NCBI RefSeq assembly: GCF_009935905.1
Contig: NZ_PREX01000003.1
Coordinates: forward strand, 62,001 to 126,000
Origin: Alkalibacterium sp. MB6
GTDB taxonomy: Bacteria; Bacillota; Bacilli; Lactobacillales; Carnobacteriaceae_A
Reading direction: 5' to 3'
DNA length: 64,000 nt
Below, piece by piece: positions 37,346 to 47,750 of this stretch. A program made the position numbers and the translations under genes. How positions within the stretch are numbered: the first letter of the stretch is position 1; every line of letters starts with the position of its first letter. The notes beneath the pieces are model-generated. The model was given only the letters and a program-made list of their open reading frames with translations, made no database searches and was not told where the DNA came from.

Positions 37346-40300
37346 TTATTTTTCGGGTGATTCAACCGTTGTTTCTTCAGTTGCACTGTAGACACTTTCA
37401 GCTGAAACGCCGATTTTTTTAGGCTCCATTTGGTTATAGACACGCATGCCTGTACCAGCTGGAATAGATTTACCGATAATGACGTTCTCTTTCAAACCAA
37501 TCAATTTATCATTCTTACCTCTGATTGCAGCATCTGTTAGGACACGAGTCGTCTCCTGGAAGGAAGCGGCAGATAAGAAACTGGTTGTTTCAAGAGACGC
37601 TTTAGTAATACCTAGTAAGATTGGACGAGCCGTTGCTGGCAAGCCACCGGATAACAAGGTATCTTTATTGGCATCTCTAAAGTCATGAATATCAATTAGG
37701 GTACCTGGCAAGATTTTTGTATCGCCTGGATCTAAGACGCGAACTTTTTGAAGCATTTGTCTAACCATTACTTCAATGTGTTTGTCCCCAATTTCTACCC
37801 CTTGACTGCGGTATGCATACTGTACTTCTTTAAGCAGATAGTTCTGTAGTTTGATGACGTTACTGACGGCAAGCAAGGCTTTTGGATCAACTGACCCTTC
37901 ATTCAATGCATCTCCACGTTCAACGAAATCTCCAACTTTCACACGTAAACGGGCGTTGATAACCAAGTTATAGGTACGTGTATCGGTAGCTCCTTTAACG
38001 GTTACTTCCTTTATACGTTCCCCTGGGTTTTCTTCTATAGAAACAATTTCCCCTGTTACTTCAGTGATGGTTGCTTGACCTTTAGGGTTACGTGCTTCAA
38101 AGATTTCTTGTACACGAGGTAGACCCTGAGTAATATCGTCCCCTGCAACTCCTCCGGTATGGAAAGTACGCATGGTCAACTGAGTACCTGGTTCACCGAT
38201 AGACTGAGCTGCAATTGTTCCAACTGCTTCTCCGACTTCGACTTCTCTTCCGGTAGCTAAGTTACGGCCATAACATTTCTTACATACACCGTGAGTTGTG
38301 TTACATGTAAAGACGGAACGAATCGTTACTTGCTCGATACCAGCATCAACAATGTCTTTCGCTTTTGCTTCGGTAATCAAGTCGTTTTCTTTCACCATTA
38401 CATCACCTGTTTCAGGATGAGTAACAGTTTTTCGTGCATATCTGCCGATAATACGTTCTTCAAGCAATTCGATATCTTCGTTTCCATCACGCAATGTTTC
38501 GGTCAATAAGCCGCGACGTGTGCCACAGTCTTCTTCTCGAATAATAACATCTTGCGCAACGTCTACTAAACGACGAGTCAAGTAACCTGAGTCGGCAGTT
38601 TTCAGTGCCGTATCGGTCATTCCTTTACGGGCACCGTGAGTGGAGATAAACATTTCCAATACAGATAGTCCTTCACGGAAGTTTGACGTAATCGGCAATT
38701 CCATGATACGACCACTTGGAGCGGCCATCAATCCACGCATACCAGCCAGCTGAGTAAAGTTGGAGATGTTACCACGAGCTCCTGAGTCACTCATCATAAA
38801 GATATTGTTTTGATTATCTAATGACTGCATCAAGCGCTCTTGGATCTCATCTTTTGTTTTAGTCCAGACTTCAATAACCGCTGTATAACGTTCTTCTTCT
38901 GTGATTAAACCGCGTCTGTGAGAGGCGTTAATACGGTCAACTTGTTCGTGAGACTTATCTAAAATTTCTTGTTTTGATTCAAGGTTTGAGATATCCGCAA
39001 TACCAACCGTGATTCCTGATTTAGTAGAGTGTTTATATCCTAAGTTTTTCATCTTATCAAGCATTTTAGACGTTTCAGTTACTTGGAATCGTTTGAAGAC
39101 TTCAGCGATAATATTACCTAAGTTTTTCTTCTTGAACGGAGGAACAACATCCATTTCTTTAATGTGTTTTCTAATATCCGTCCCATAAGGAACAAAGTAC
39201 TTATCTGGCGTTTGTTTCTCCAAGTTAAATTGAGTTGGTTCATTTAAATAAGGGAATTCAGTAGGCATAATTTCATTGAACATGATTTTTCCTACCGTTG
39301 TCAGCAAGTACTTATCTCTTTGCCAATCAGTAAATGGTTTTTCAGGCAACGTGGATACATGTATAGCGACACGTGAGTGCAAGTGTACATAACCCGTGTG
39401 ATAAGCCTGAATCGCTTCTGATGCAGAAGAGAATATCATGCCTTCCCCAACTTTTCCTGCTATTTCCATCGTTAGATAATAGTTACCTAAAACCATATCT
39501 TGTGAAGGTGTAACAACAGGTTTACCATCTTTAGGGTTAAGGATGTTTTGAGCCCCAAGCATTAAAATTCGTGCTTCTGCCTGTGCTTCATCACTTAAAG
39601 GAACGTGAACGGCCATTTGGTCTCCGTCAAAGTCAGCGTTGTAAGCTTCACAGACAAGAGGATGCAAACGAATGGCTTTTCCTTCTACTAAAATGGGTTC
39701 GAAAGCTTGAATACCTAAACGGTGAAGTGTCGGTGCTCGGTTGAGTAGAACCGGGTGCTCTTTAATCACATCTTCAAGAACTTCCCAAATCTCTTCATCC
39801 AAACGCTCAACTTTTCGTTTAGCATTTTTAATATTGTTAGCAATTTCTCTCGCAACAAGTTCTCTCATAACAAATGGCTTGAATAATTCAATAGCCATTT
39901 CTTTAGGGAGTCCACATTGGTACATTTTTAGACTTGGACCTACTACAATAACGGAACGACCAGAATAGTCGACACGTTTACCTAGCAAGTTTTGACGGAA
40001 ACGTCCTTGTTTCCCTTTCAACATATGTGAAAGAGATTTTAATGGACGGTTACCTGGTCCAGTTACTGCGCGACCACGACGGCCATTGTCTACTAAGGCA
40101 TCCACAGCTTCTTGAAGCATACGTTTCTCGTTTTGAACGATAATATGCGGTGCATTCAAGTCAAGTAGACGTTTTAGACGGTTATTACGGTTAATGACTC
40201 GACGGTATAAGTCGTTCAAATCACTCGTTGCAAATCGTCCACCTTCTAATTGAACCATTGGTCTTAGTTCAGGAGGAATAACGGGTACAACATCCATGAC

Positions 40301-40978
40301 CATCCAAGACGGGTGGTTCCCTGACATTCTAAATGCATCCAAAATGTCTAAGCGACGAATGGCACGTGTACGCTTTTGACCAGTGGCTGATTGTAATATC
40401 TCATTTAATTCAGCAATTTCTTCATCAAGCTTAACATCATTTAATAAAGTTTTGATTGCATCCGCACCAATTTCAGCTTGGAAAGACTGACCATATTGAG
40501 CACGACGCTCACGGTATTCTCTTTCAGTCATTAATTGTTTCTTCTCAAGTGGTGTATCTCCTGGTTCGGTTACCACGTAAGAGGCGAAATAGATTATCTC
40601 TTCCAATGCACGCGGAGACATGTCAAGAACAAGTCCCATACGACTAGGGATCCCTTTAAAATACCAAATGTGTGTAACTGGTGCAGCCAATTCCAAGTGA
40701 CCCATACGCTCACGGCGTACTTTAGATTTAGTCACTTCAACTCCACAACGGTCACAAACGATTCCTTTATAATGAACTCGTTTGTACTTGCCACATGCAC
40801 ACTCGTAATCTTTTGACGGTCCGAAAATGCGTTCACAGAATAATCCATCACGTTCTGGTTTTAACGTACGGTAATTGATTGTTTCTGGTTTTTTAACTTC
40901 TCCGTAAGACCAACTGCGGATCTTATCAGGTGAAGCCAATCCGATCTGAATACTTTCAAATTTATTTACATCGATCAA
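37346..40978 (-). CDS. rpoC: DNA-directed RNA polymerase subunit beta'
   Basis: 1210 aa. The N-terminal zinc-binding region ([20 protein letters not shown]) is followed by the active-site Mg-binding NADFDGDQM, the bridge helix/trigger loop region ([20 protein letters not shown]), the second zinc site (CGTRRG ... [13 protein letters not shown]) and the C-terminal domain. It follows rpoB after 178 bp. Confidence 0.99.
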   Translation of the reverse strand: MIDVNKFESIQIGLASPDKIRSWSYGEVKKPETINYRTLKPERDGLFCERIFGPSKDYECACGKYKRVHYKGIVCDRCGVEVTKSKVRRERMGHLELAAPVTHIWYFKGIPSRMGLVLDMSPRALEEIIYFASYVVTEPGDTPLEKKQLMTEREYRERRAQYGQSFQAEIGADAIKTLLNDVKLDEEIAELNEILQSATGQKRTRAIRRLDILDAFRMSGNHPSWMVMDVVPVIPPELRPMVQLEGGRFATSDLNDLYRRVINRNNRLKRLLDLNAPHIIVQNEKRMLQEAVDALVDNGRRGRAVTGPGNRPLKSLSHMLKGKQGRFRQNLLGKRVDYSGRSVIVVGPSLKMYQCGLPKEMAIELFKPFVMRELVAREIANNIKNAKRKVERLDEEIWEVLEDVIKEHPVLLNRAPTLHRLGIQAFEPILVEGKAIRLHPLVCEAYNADFDGDQMAVHVPLSDEAQAEARILMLGAQNILNPKDGKPVVTPSQDMVLGNYYLTMEIAGKVGEGMIFSSASEAIQAYHTGYVHLHSRVAIHVSTLPEKPFTDWQRDKYLLTTVGKIMFNEIMPTEFPYLNEPTQFNLEKQTPDKYFVPYGTDIRKHIKEMDVVPPFKKKNLGNIIAEVFKRFQVTETSKMLDKMKNLGYKHSTKSGITVGIADISNLESKQEILDKSHEQVDRINASHRRGLITEEERYTAVIEVWTKTKDEIQERLMQSLDNQNNIFMMSDSGARGNISNFTQLAGMRGLMAAPSGRIMELPITSNFREGLSVLEMFISTHGARKGMTDTALKTADSGYLTRRLVDVAQDVIIREEDCGTRRGLLTETLRDGNEDIELLEERIIGRYARKTVTHPETGDVMVKENDLITEAKAKDIVDAGIEQVTIRSVFTCNTTHGVCKKCYGRNLATGREVEVGEAVGTIAAQSIGEPGTQLTMRTFHTGGVAGDDITQGLPRVQEIFEARNPKGQATITEVTGEIVSIEENPGERIKEVTVKGATDTRTYNLVINARLRVKVGDFVERGDALNEGSVDPKALLAVSNVIKLQNYLLKEVQYAYRSQGVEIGDKHIEVMVRQMLQKVRVLDPGDTKILPGTLIDIHDFRDANKDTLLSGGLPATARPILLGITKASLETTSFLSAASFQETTRVLTDAAIRGKNDKLIGLKENVIIGKSIPAGTGMRVYNQMEPKKIGVSAESVYSATEETTVESPEK

Positions 40979-41156
40979 AGGGGCTACCTCCCTTTAGTAG
41001 ATTATGAAGCTGCCCTAGTTGCTTCATGAGTTTTTACCAGTCAAGTCAGGGAAGAGGTTAGGTCTGATCGTCTATTGTCAGACAACCCCTTAATCCTCTC
41101 CTGCTGCTTAACTCCATTTATTTCTTATTTCTATCTGCTTTTAGTTAGAAGGAACC

Positions 41157-44100
41157 TTACTCTTGTTCTTGTCCTTCTGTTTCGGCAAGCAATTGTTCGT
41201 CTTTTATTCTTTCTTCTTCCGCACGTTTCGCGTCTTGTTCTTTTTTCATCTTCTCAAGAGAATCGACACTTCCGAAATCATCGTCTTCGTCGTTATCCTC
41301 AAGATGAATCTGTTCTGCATTAATATCCAGAACTCTTAAGTCTAAACCAAGTGATTGCAACTCTTTGACCAATACACGGAAGGATTCCGGTACGCCTGGT
41401 TTTGGAATAGGTTCACCTTTAACGATGGCTTCATATGTTTTCACACGGCCAACCACGTCATCTGATTTATAAGTCAAGATTTCTTGAAGTGTATAAGCAG
41501 CACCGTAAGCTTCAAGCGCCCACACTTCCATCTCTCCAAAACGCTGTCCACCGAATTGAGCTTTACCACCCAATGGCTGTTGCGTCACAAGTGAGTATGG
41601 TCCTGTCGAACGAGCATGTAGCTTGTCATCAACCATATGCGCGAGTTTCAAGAAGTACATAACCCCTACAGAGATTTTATTGTCAAATTCTTCTCCTGTA
41701 CGTCCATCATAAAGAACTGTTTTCGCATCATCATCCATACCAGCTTCTTTAAGTGTTTCCCAAATGTCTTCCTCATGGGCACCATCAAATACTGGTGATG
41801 CAATGTGAATACCTAATTTACGAGCAGCCATACCCATATGAAGTTCGATAACTTGACCGATATTCATACGTGATGGAACACCTAGTGGGTTCAACATAAT
41901 ATCCACTGGTGTGCCGTCTGGCATGAATGGCATATCTTCTTCCGGAAGAATCAAAGAGACAACCCCTTTGTTTCCGTGACGTCCAGCCATCTTATCTCCA
42001 ACGTTGATTTTACGTTTTTGAACGATGAATACACGAACAAGATAGTTAACGCCTGGTGATAATTCGTCTCCTGCTTCACGAGTGAATATTTTAACGTCGT
42101 GAACAATACCGCCCCCACCGTGTGGCACGCGTAAGGAAGTATCTCTTACTTCACGAGCTTTTTCACCAAAAATAGCGTGTAGCAGTTTTTCTTCTGCAGA
42201 TAGTTCAGATACCCCTTTAGGAGTGACTTTACCTACTAAGATATCGCCGTCTCTTACTTCTGCACCAATGCGGATAATACCGCGGTCGTCAAGGTGTCTT
42301 AATGCATCTTCTCCGACGTTTGGAATTTCACGCGTGATTTCTTCTGGTCCTAATTTCGTGTCACGTGCTTCTGATTCGTATTCTTCAATATGAATAGAGG
42401 TATACACATCGTCTTTGACTAGACGCTCACTCATGATGATTGCATCCTCAAAGTTATACCCGTCAAATGTCGTAAAGGCGATTAGTGGGTTTTTACCCAA
42501 AGCCATTTCTCCATTTTCCATAGAAGGTCCGTCAGCAAGGATGTCTCCTTTTTCAACAACATCTCCATGACGAGCAAGTGTGCGTTGGTTATAAGACGTT
42601 CCTGCGTTTGAACGTTTAAATTTAGCAACGTTATAGCGGTCTAACCCACCATCTTCTCTTCTGACACGAATTTGTTTGGCATCAACGTACTCAACGACAC
42701 CATCATTTTGAGCAATAATGGCTGCTCCTGAGTCACGAGCTGCTGTGTGTTCAATACCTGTTCCAACAAGCGGTGATTCTGGCTGAAGCAATGGAACAGC
42801 TTGACGTTGCATGTTCGCACCCATTAGGGCACGGTTCGAGTCATCGTTTTCTAAGAAAGGAATGCTTGCCGTAGCTACAGAAACAACCTGTTTAGGGGAT
42901 ACGTCCATATAGTCTACTTTAGAGGCTTCAATTTCTTCGTTAACGTCTTTTCGACGAGCAAGAACTAAATCGTTAGTGAATGTGCCGTCTTCATTTAATG
43001 GCGCATTCGCTTGAGCAACAACGTATAAGTCCTCTTCATCTGCTGTCAAGTAGTCAATATCTTCTGTGACTCGTCCTGTCGCACGGTCAACTCGACGATA
43101 AGGTGTTTCAATAAAGCCATATTCATTAATTTTTGCGTAAGTGGACAAACTGTTAATTAATCCAATGTTTGGTCCCTCAGGCGTTTCAATTGGACACATA
43201 CGTCCATAGTGGGAGTAGTGTACGTCTCGAACTTCGTATCCGGCACGGTCACGTGTTAATCCACCCGGTCCTAAAGCAGATAGGCGTCGTTTGTGCGTCA
43301 ATTCTCCTAAAGGGTTCGTTTGGTCCATGAACTGTGACAATTGAGAGGATCCGAAGAACTCTTTCAGTGATGCCACTACTGGACGAATGTTTACTAATTG
43401 CTGTGGTGTCGTTGTTGTCGTGTCTTGAATAGACATCCGTTCACGAACCACACGTTCCATACGGGATAAACCAATACGGAATTGGTTTTGGAGCAATTCT
43501 CCTACTGAACGGATACGTCTGTTACCTAAGTGGTCAATATCATCTGTTTCGCCAATGCCTTCTTGTAAGTTAAAGAAGTAACTCATTGATGAAATGATGT
43601 CTGCTGGTAAGATGTATTTAATTTCACGGGCAGGAGCCATGTTTCCAATAACATGAACCACACGGTCATTGTCTAATGGTGAGTAGACTTTAACCATTTG
43701 TAATTCAATAGGTTCAGGAACGACTGCTTCGTCTGATGGATACAAGGTAATGTGATTCAAGCCGTTGTCTAAATGAGGACCTAACGCATCCATCACTTCA
43801 CGGTTAATCAACGTGCCTTCTTGGGCAATAATTTCGCCTGTTTCGCTATCCACTAATGTTTCAGCTAACGTTAAGCCCATTAGACGGTTTTTAAGGTCTA
43901 ATTTTTTATTGATTTTATAGCGTCCCACTTTTGCCAAATCGTATCTCTTAGGATCGAAGAAGCGAGTAGTGAGTAAACTTCTTGATGAATCTGCAGTCTT
44001 GGGTTCACCTGGACGAAGGCGCTCATATAAATCTTTTAGTGCTTCTTCCACTCGTGAATCTGCTGAGTTCTTATGAACATCTTTTTCTAAAGTTGAAATC

Positions 44101-44750
44101 AAACTGTCAACTGGTCCAAAGATATCTAATATTTCGTCATCAGAACCAAATCCAAGTGCACGAACCAATACACTTAAAGGAATCTTACGTGTACGGTCAA
44201 TACGGACATTGGATAAGCCTTTCGTATCTGTTTCATACTCTAACCATGCTCCACGGTTAGGTATAACAGTTGAGCCGAATCCTTCCATGCCGTTCTTTTC
44301 AATTTTAGGACTGAAATAAACACCTGGAGAACGGACCAACTGAGAAACAATTACCCGTTCTGCTCCGTTGATAATGAATGTTCCTTGTTCAGTCATAAGC
44401 GGGAAGTCTCCAAAAAATACTTCTTGCTCTTTTACTTCACCTGATTCATTGTTAATTAAACGTAACTTTACATATAAAGGTGCGGAGTAATTTGAGTCAT
44501 GCTGTCTTGCTTCATCTACAGTATATTTAGGTTCTTGTAATTGATAGTCAGTAAAGTCTAATAGAAGGTTCCCTGAAAAATCTTCAATAGGCGAGATATC
44601 TTTAAACATCTCTTTTAATCCTTCTTCTAAAAACCAGTCGTACGAATTTGCTTGTATTTCAATCAAATTCGGGAGTTCCAGTACTTCGTTGATTCGTGAG
44701 TAACTTCTACGCGTACGGTGCTTGCCGTATTTCACATCTTGGCCTGCCAA
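41157..44750 (-). CDS. rpoB: DNA-directed RNA polymerase subunit beta
   Basis: About 1197 aa. The rifampicin-pocket region ([20 protein letters not shown] then [11 protein letters not shown]) reads as the sensitive type, and downstream motifs such as [12 protein letters not shown] and the C-terminal clamp-binding region are intact. The C-terminus is acidic and repetitive ([11 protein letters not shown]... AETEGQEQE). The TTG at 44750 is the better start because GAGGGGTG lies about 9 bases upstream; a GTG at 44759 overlaps that Shine-Dalgarno. A TTG start is also used for B. subtilis rpoB. Confidence 0.98.
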   Translation of the reverse strand: MAGQDVKYGKHRTRRSYSRINEVLELPNLIEIQANSYDWFLEEGLKEMFKDISPIEDFSGNLLLDFTDYQLQEPKYTVDEARQHDSNYSAPLYVKLRLINNESGEVKEQEVFFGDFPLMTEQGTFIINGAERVIVSQLVRSPGVYFSPKIEKNGMEGFGSTVIPNRGAWLEYETDTKGLSNVRIDRTRKIPLSVLVRALGFGSDDEILDIFGPVDSLISTLEKDVHKNSADSRVEEALKDLYERLRPGEPKTADSSRSLLTTRFFDPKRYDLAKVGRYKINKKLDLKNRLMGLTLAETLVDSETGEIIAQEGTLINREVMDALGPHLDNGLNHITLYPSDEAVVPEPIELQMVKVYSPLDNDRVVHVIGNMAPAREIKYILPADIISSMSYFFNLQEGIGETDDIDHLGNRRIRSVGELLQNQFRIGLSRMERVVRERMSIQDTTTTTPQQLVNIRPVVASLKEFFGSSQLSQFMDQTNPLGELTHKRRLSALGPGGLTRDRAGYEVRDVHYSHYGRMCPIETPEGPNIGLINSLSTYAKINEYGFIETPYRRVDRATGRVTEDIDYLTADEEDLYVVAQANAPLNEDGTFTNDLVLARRKDVNEEIEASKVDYMDVSPKQVVSVATASIPFLENDDSNRALMGANMQRQAVPLLQPESPLVGTGIEHTAARDSGAAIIAQNDGVVEYVDAKQIRVRREDGGLDRYNVAKFKRSNAGTSYNQRTLARHGDVVEKGDILADGPSMENGEMALGKNPLIAFTTFDGYNFEDAIIMSERLVKDDVYTSIHIEEYESEARDTKLGPEEITREIPNVGEDALRHLDDRGIIRIGAEVRDGDILVGKVTPKGVSELSAEEKLLHAIFGEKAREVRDTSLRVPHGGGGIVHDVKIFTREAGDELSPGVNYLVRVFIVQKRKINVGDKMAGRHGNKGVVSLILPEEDMPFMPDGTPVDIMLNPLGVPSRMNIGQVIELHMGMAARKLGIHIASPVFDGAHEEDIWETLKEAGMDDDAKTVLYDGRTGEEFDNKISVGVMYFLKLAHMVDDKLHARSTGPYSLVTQQPLGGKAQFGGQRFGEMEVWALEAYGAAYTLQEILTYKSDDVVGRVKTYEAIVKGEPIPKPGVPESFRVLVKELQSLGLDLRVLDINAEQIHLEDNDEDDDFGSVDSLEKMKKEQDAKRAEEERIKDEQLLAETEGQEQE

Positions 44751-44884
44751 ACTCTTCACCCCTCATAATTAATCACTAGTCTATGCACGAAAAGACGGTA
44801 TTGACCCGATTGTTACAAATATTACTTTTGTGTGTCTTTTATTAACGTTTCGTTAACAAAGCAGTAACATTCTGGTTTCAGGCC

Positions 44885-44941
44885 AAAAAAAAGACAAAAG
44901 ACAAGTGAACGATACTAAATTGACCATCACTATTTCTTTTG
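44885..44941 (-). terminator. Terminator-like hairpin in the rpoBC leader
   Basis: On the minus strand CAAAAGA and AGTGA pair with TCACT and TCTTTTG (12 pairs with a small internal loop), followed shortly by eight T. It begins about 65 nt after the predicted transcription start, so part of the transcripts could end before rpoB. Confidence 0.65.
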
Positions 44942-45012
44942 TTTTTCATAAAAACCGCGTGCGGACAATATTTCGCAACGATTTCCTTTTCATACTTCTA
45001 TAGCGTCTATTA

Positions 45013-45041
45013 ATACTACACAATATTAGCAATAAAGTCAA
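45013..45041 (-). promoter_or_regulatory. Sigma-A promoter of rpoBC
   Basis: On the minus strand TTGACT (45041-45036), a 17-bp spacer and TAGTAT (45018-45013). Confidence 0.8.
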
Positions 45042-45103
45042 GCGTGTTTTCATGAACGGTAAAGGGAATCACTTTCTTCTAACATATACGAATCTAGTTC
45101 TTC

Positions 45104-45163
45104 ATTAACTCGCTGCTTCAGATTAACTGAGTTAATAAAGAAATCTGTTTATTTGTTAACTCA
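45104..45163. repeat. Clustered TTAACTC/GAGTTAA dyads upstream of the rpoB promoter
   Basis: A 13-bp palindrome TTAACT-G-AGTTAA at 45123-45135 overlaps a longer inverted repeat (TGAGTTAA..TAAA / TTTA..TTAACTCA, 45128-45163). A further ATTAACTC lies near 45105. No T-run follows. It may be protein-binding DNA or an RNA hairpin. Confidence 0.6.
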
Positions 45164-45230
45164 TTGCCTAAGTGGTGGTTGAGTCGCTAAACAAACTCAG
45201 ACCCGTCTATATTATATCCTTAGTTTAAAT

Positions 45231-45269
45231 AATAAAGCCGTCCCCAAATTACTCTGAGACGGCTTTATT
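45231..45269. terminator. Terminator after the rsmC-like gene
   Basis: AATAAAGCCGTC / GACGGCTTTATT (TCTCAG.. loop) forms a 12-bp stem 5 bp downstream of the methyltransferase gene, with A/T-runs at both ends. Confidence 0.88.
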
Positions 45270-45273
45270 ACAC

Positions 45274-45882
45274 TTAATCTGTTTTTATAGATTCTAAGAT
45301 CCAGTACCCTTTATCTTGAACTAGTCGCTCAGCATTCCCGAAGACAGCTTCCATCTTCTTTTTGGCACTCGGTGCTCCTTGTTTCTTTTGGATAACTATG
45401 GTGAGACGCCCACCAATTATTAAATGGTTACAGGCTTTTTCTAAGATTTCATGAACGACTTCTTTGCCTGCACGAATAGGCGGGTTGGAAAAAATCCCTA
45501 CAAAATCTGTCTTCTCGACAGACTCGTAGATGTTAGATTGATAAATACGGCAGTTTTTTACTCGGTTTATTTTGACATTTTGCTTTGCCAATTCCAACGC
45601 TCTTAAGTTTACATCAACCATGTCAACGACTCGACTCTCGTCCTTCGCAGCCAACGCCATGCCCATAGGCCCATAGCCACAACCCACATCCAATAAGTCG
45701 CCTGACGGGAAATCAGTGAGATCAACTGTTTCAATTAATAAACGGGACCCATAGTCCACACTTCCTTTTGAAAAGACGCCTGAGTCTGTCATAAATTGAA
45801 ACAGACGATGATCTAAAGTGGCTTCCCATGTCATGGGATTGCTTTTTGTATTCGGTTTTGCAGTATAGTAATGATCAGACAT
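45274..45882 (-). CDS. RsmC/YbxB-like class I SAM-dependent methyltransferase
   Basis: 202 aa. SAM-binding motif I LLDVGCGYGPMG (about 62-73), acidic DMVDVN motif II and FSNPPIRAGK (motif IV, the NPP-F/I type used by base-amino methyltransferases). It resembles B. subtilis YbxB and the C-terminal half of RsmC, which modifies guanine in 16S rRNA; exact target unproven. It keeps its place just upstream of rpoB but now sits in its own unit with promoter and terminator. Confidence 0.87.
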   Translation of the reverse strand: MSDHYYTAKPNTKSNPMTWEATLDHRLFQFMTDSGVFSKGSVDYGSRLLIETVDLTDFPSGDLLDVGCGYGPMGMALAAKDESRVVDMVDVNLRALELAKQNVKINRVKNCRIYQSNIYESVEKTDFVGIFSNPPIRAGKEVVHEILEKACNHLIIGGRLTIVIQKKQGAPSAKKKMEAVFGNAERLVQDKGYWILESIKTD

Positions 45883-45917
45883 AAGATGAAACGCTCCTTT
45901 GTAATCAGTTCGAGTGT

Positions 45918-45926
45918 ATTATACCA
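45918..45926 (-). promoter_or_regulatory. Extended -10 promoter of the rsmC-like gene
   Basis: On the minus strand TGGTATAAT, with no good -35 at the expected distance. Confidence 0.55.
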
Positions 45927-45981
45927 TCTTAGACAGCTCAGTGTATTGTTTTTACTCTAGTTTCAAAAGCCTAAACATGAT

Positions 45982-46026
45982 AAAAGCGCCCCTTATCGTT
46001 AAGATTCTCGACAAGGAACGCTTTGT
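45982..46026 (-). terminator. Terminator after the uracil permease gene
   Basis: AAAGCGTTCCTTGTCGAG pairs imperfectly with CGATAAGGGGCGCTTTT, with a TTTT end, 15 bp downstream of the stop. Confidence 0.75.
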
Positions 46027-46040
46027 TCGGTTTGTATTAT

Positions 46041-47390
46041 TTAACTTTCGGTTACTACTTTTTTATGTTTAGTAGGCTTAATTGTTTTTTCACTTTCGTA
46101 CACAGCATCATAGGTTGCTTCTTCGCTAGGGATAATCACATTCAAAACAATGCCAACGAGTGCACTTAAGGCAGTTCCTGAAATCGTAAGCACGCCAGAG
46201 ATATCAATGACTGCTCCCCCAAGACCAATGACTAGCATAGAGCTGGCGATGATTAAGTTTTTCGCTTTGTTGAAATCCACCTGATCCTCAATCATCACTT
46301 TTAGTCCATTACTCGCAATGACTCCGTAAAGAAGAATGGACATACCGCCTAAGACAGCAGCTGGAATGGTTGAAATCAAAGCCGTGAATTTACCCATGAA
46401 ACTCATTAAGATAGCAATCACTGCTGCATTTCTGACGACTGAAACCGAGGCAATTCGTGTCATCCCAATGACCCCTACGTTCTCGCCGTAAGAAGTATTG
46501 GCCGGGCCACCGATAAGGGCGGATACAGTTGTAGCCACGCCATCACCAATTAACGTCCGAGTAAGTCCAGGTTCTTTCAAGAAATCCCGTTTAACCATTT
46601 TACCTATGACTGAGTGGTCCCCAATGTGCTCAGCTACTGTTACTAAAACAATTGGCAGCAAGGCCCACGTTTCAGGTCCAAAATAAAAGGAGTAGGAGTT
46701 AAAGGTGTTCGTTTCAAATGGGAGATAGAGTTCCGGCAGCGCGAACCAATTCGCATCCATGACCGGGCTAAAATCTACTAATCCTAATAAGACAGCTAAC
46801 AGGTAGCCTCCAATAATCCCTGATAAAAATGGAACGATTTTAAGGAAGCCTTTTGCCTGTGTGTTGACGTAAGCTGTGATTAAGAAGGTGCCCACGGCTA
46901 CAACAATCACTCGCCAGTTCGAGTCTTCTACTAAACCGGCATTTTGAACAGCATTTGCGGCAAGGCCTAGTCCGATAACCATGATCATTGGACCAATAAC
47001 GATAGGTGGTAACAGTTTATTTAACCAAGCTGTTCCGGTCAATTTCACTATACTTGCGATGATGACATAAATGAGTCCAACGAGGACAATCCCCGTTTGA
47101 GCTGCACTGATATCGCCATCCATTTGTTGAATGGCTACTTGCATTCCGGTGATATAAGCGAATGAGGAGCCTAAATAAATGGGCACTTTTGCTTTCGTTG
47201 CGACTTGATAAATGAGTGTTCCTATTCCACTAGCCAGTAAAGCAACTGAAACCGGCATACCTAATAATATAGGAACCAGTATGGTTGCACCAAACATGGC
47301 GAAAACGTGTTGAAGACCCAACAATAACCCTTTAAGCGGTGTTGGCTTGTCCTCCACGTCTAAAATAAGAGGTTGTTGATTAATTGCCAT
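46041..47390 (-). CDS. uraA: Uracil permease (NCS2 family)
   Basis: A 449-aa membrane protein with about 12-14 helices. The NCS2 signature region (AEHIGDHSVIGKMV with the conserved Glu/His, and GGPANTSYGENVGVIGMTRI) marks the uracil/xanthine permease family, uracil branch. Uptake is proton-coupled. It is a monocistronic unit under an upstream PyrR-type attenuator, which supports a pyrimidine substrate. Confidence 0.93.
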   Translation of the reverse strand: MAINQQPLILDVEDKPTPLKGLLLGLQHVFAMFGATILVPILLGMPVSVALLASGIGTLIYQVATKAKVPIYLGSSFAYITGMQVAIQQMDGDISAAQTGIVLVGLIYVIIASIVKLTGTAWLNKLLPPIVIGPMIMVIGLGLAANAVQNAGLVEDSNWRVIVVAVGTFLITAYVNTQAKGFLKIVPFLSGIIGGYLLAVLLGLVDFSPVMDANWFALPELYLPFETNTFNSYSFYFGPETWALLPIVLVTVAEHIGDHSVIGKMVKRDFLKEPGLTRTLIGDGVATTVSALIGGPANTSYGENVGVIGMTRIASVSVVRNAAVIAILMSFMGKFTALISTIPAAVLGGMSILLYGVIASNGLKVMIEDQVDFNKAKNLIIASSMLVIGLGGAVIDISGVLTISGTALSALVGIVLNVIIPSEEATYDAVYESEKTIKPTKHKKVVTES

Positions 47391-47426
47391 AACTTATCCT
47401 TCCTTCCACTGTGTGTTTTTAGGCAT

Positions 47427-47460
47427 AAAAAAATGCCCTTTATACATTTAGCATAAGGAC
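47427..47460 (-). terminator. Attenuator terminator upstream of uraA
   Basis: GTCCTT..AT pairs with AT..AAGGGC (with a bulge), followed by seven T. It lies between the PyrR-binding hairpin and uraA, so pyrimidine excess would end transcription here. Confidence 0.75.
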
Positions 47461-47560
47461 CCTTTAGATAAGATGGTTACCCATAGACTGATTCCTTGTC
47501 CTGTCCCATCAGAAATAAAGGACATACGAAGTCAGAGCTATCGATAAATGAAATTTTCCC

Positions 47561-47593
47561 ATCCTTTTCTACCTCTCTGGATAGAATTAAAGG
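47561..47593 (-). promoter_or_regulatory. PyrR-binding anti-antiterminator element
   Basis: On the minus strand CCTTT..CTA-TCCAGAGAGG-TAG..AAAGG: a stem carrying the UCCAGAGAGG loop sequence diagnostic of PyrR binding sites in pyr leaders. PyrR bound to UMP would stabilise it and allow the downstream terminator to form. Confidence 0.9.
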
Positions 47594-47608
47594 AGCTTTG
47601 CTTTAGCA

Positions 47609-47637
47609 AGTTTACCAGTTGCTTTTTCAATATGCAA
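47609..47637 (-). promoter_or_regulatory. Sigma-A promoter of uraA
   Basis: On the minus strand TTGCAT (47637-47632), a 17-bp spacer and TAAACT (47614-47609), just upstream of the PyrR element. Confidence 0.78.
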
Positions 47638-47679
47638 GCCTTTAAGCTCTATTTCTCTTATTTTTTTAACGTACTGTCT

Positions 47680-47708
47680 TTGTAAAAAAACAATTAAACG
47701 ATTATACT
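47680..47708 (+). promoter_or_regulatory. Sigma-A promoter of the MFS transporter gene
   Basis: TTGTAA at 47680-47685, a 17-bp spacer and TATACT at 47703-47708, diverging from the uraA promoter. Confidence 0.75.
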
Positions 47709-47750
47709 TTAATTAACGTTAAGATACTTGGAATAGAGGTTGTTATTTAA

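Larger units (their letters stand above)
44751..45273. other. Intergenic region and rpoBC leader
   Basis: No gene was found. From right to left it holds the rsmC-like terminator (45231-45269), a cluster of TTAACTC dyads (45104-45163), the rpoB promoter (45013-45041) and a leader of about 255 nt with a terminator-like hairpin (44885-44941). Confidence 0.7.

Noticed and set aside
44885-45163. A chromosomal replication origin in the AT-rich rpoB upstream region
   Set aside because: No clustered DnaA boxes and no dnaA/dnaN genes are nearby; the dyads are of a different sequence.
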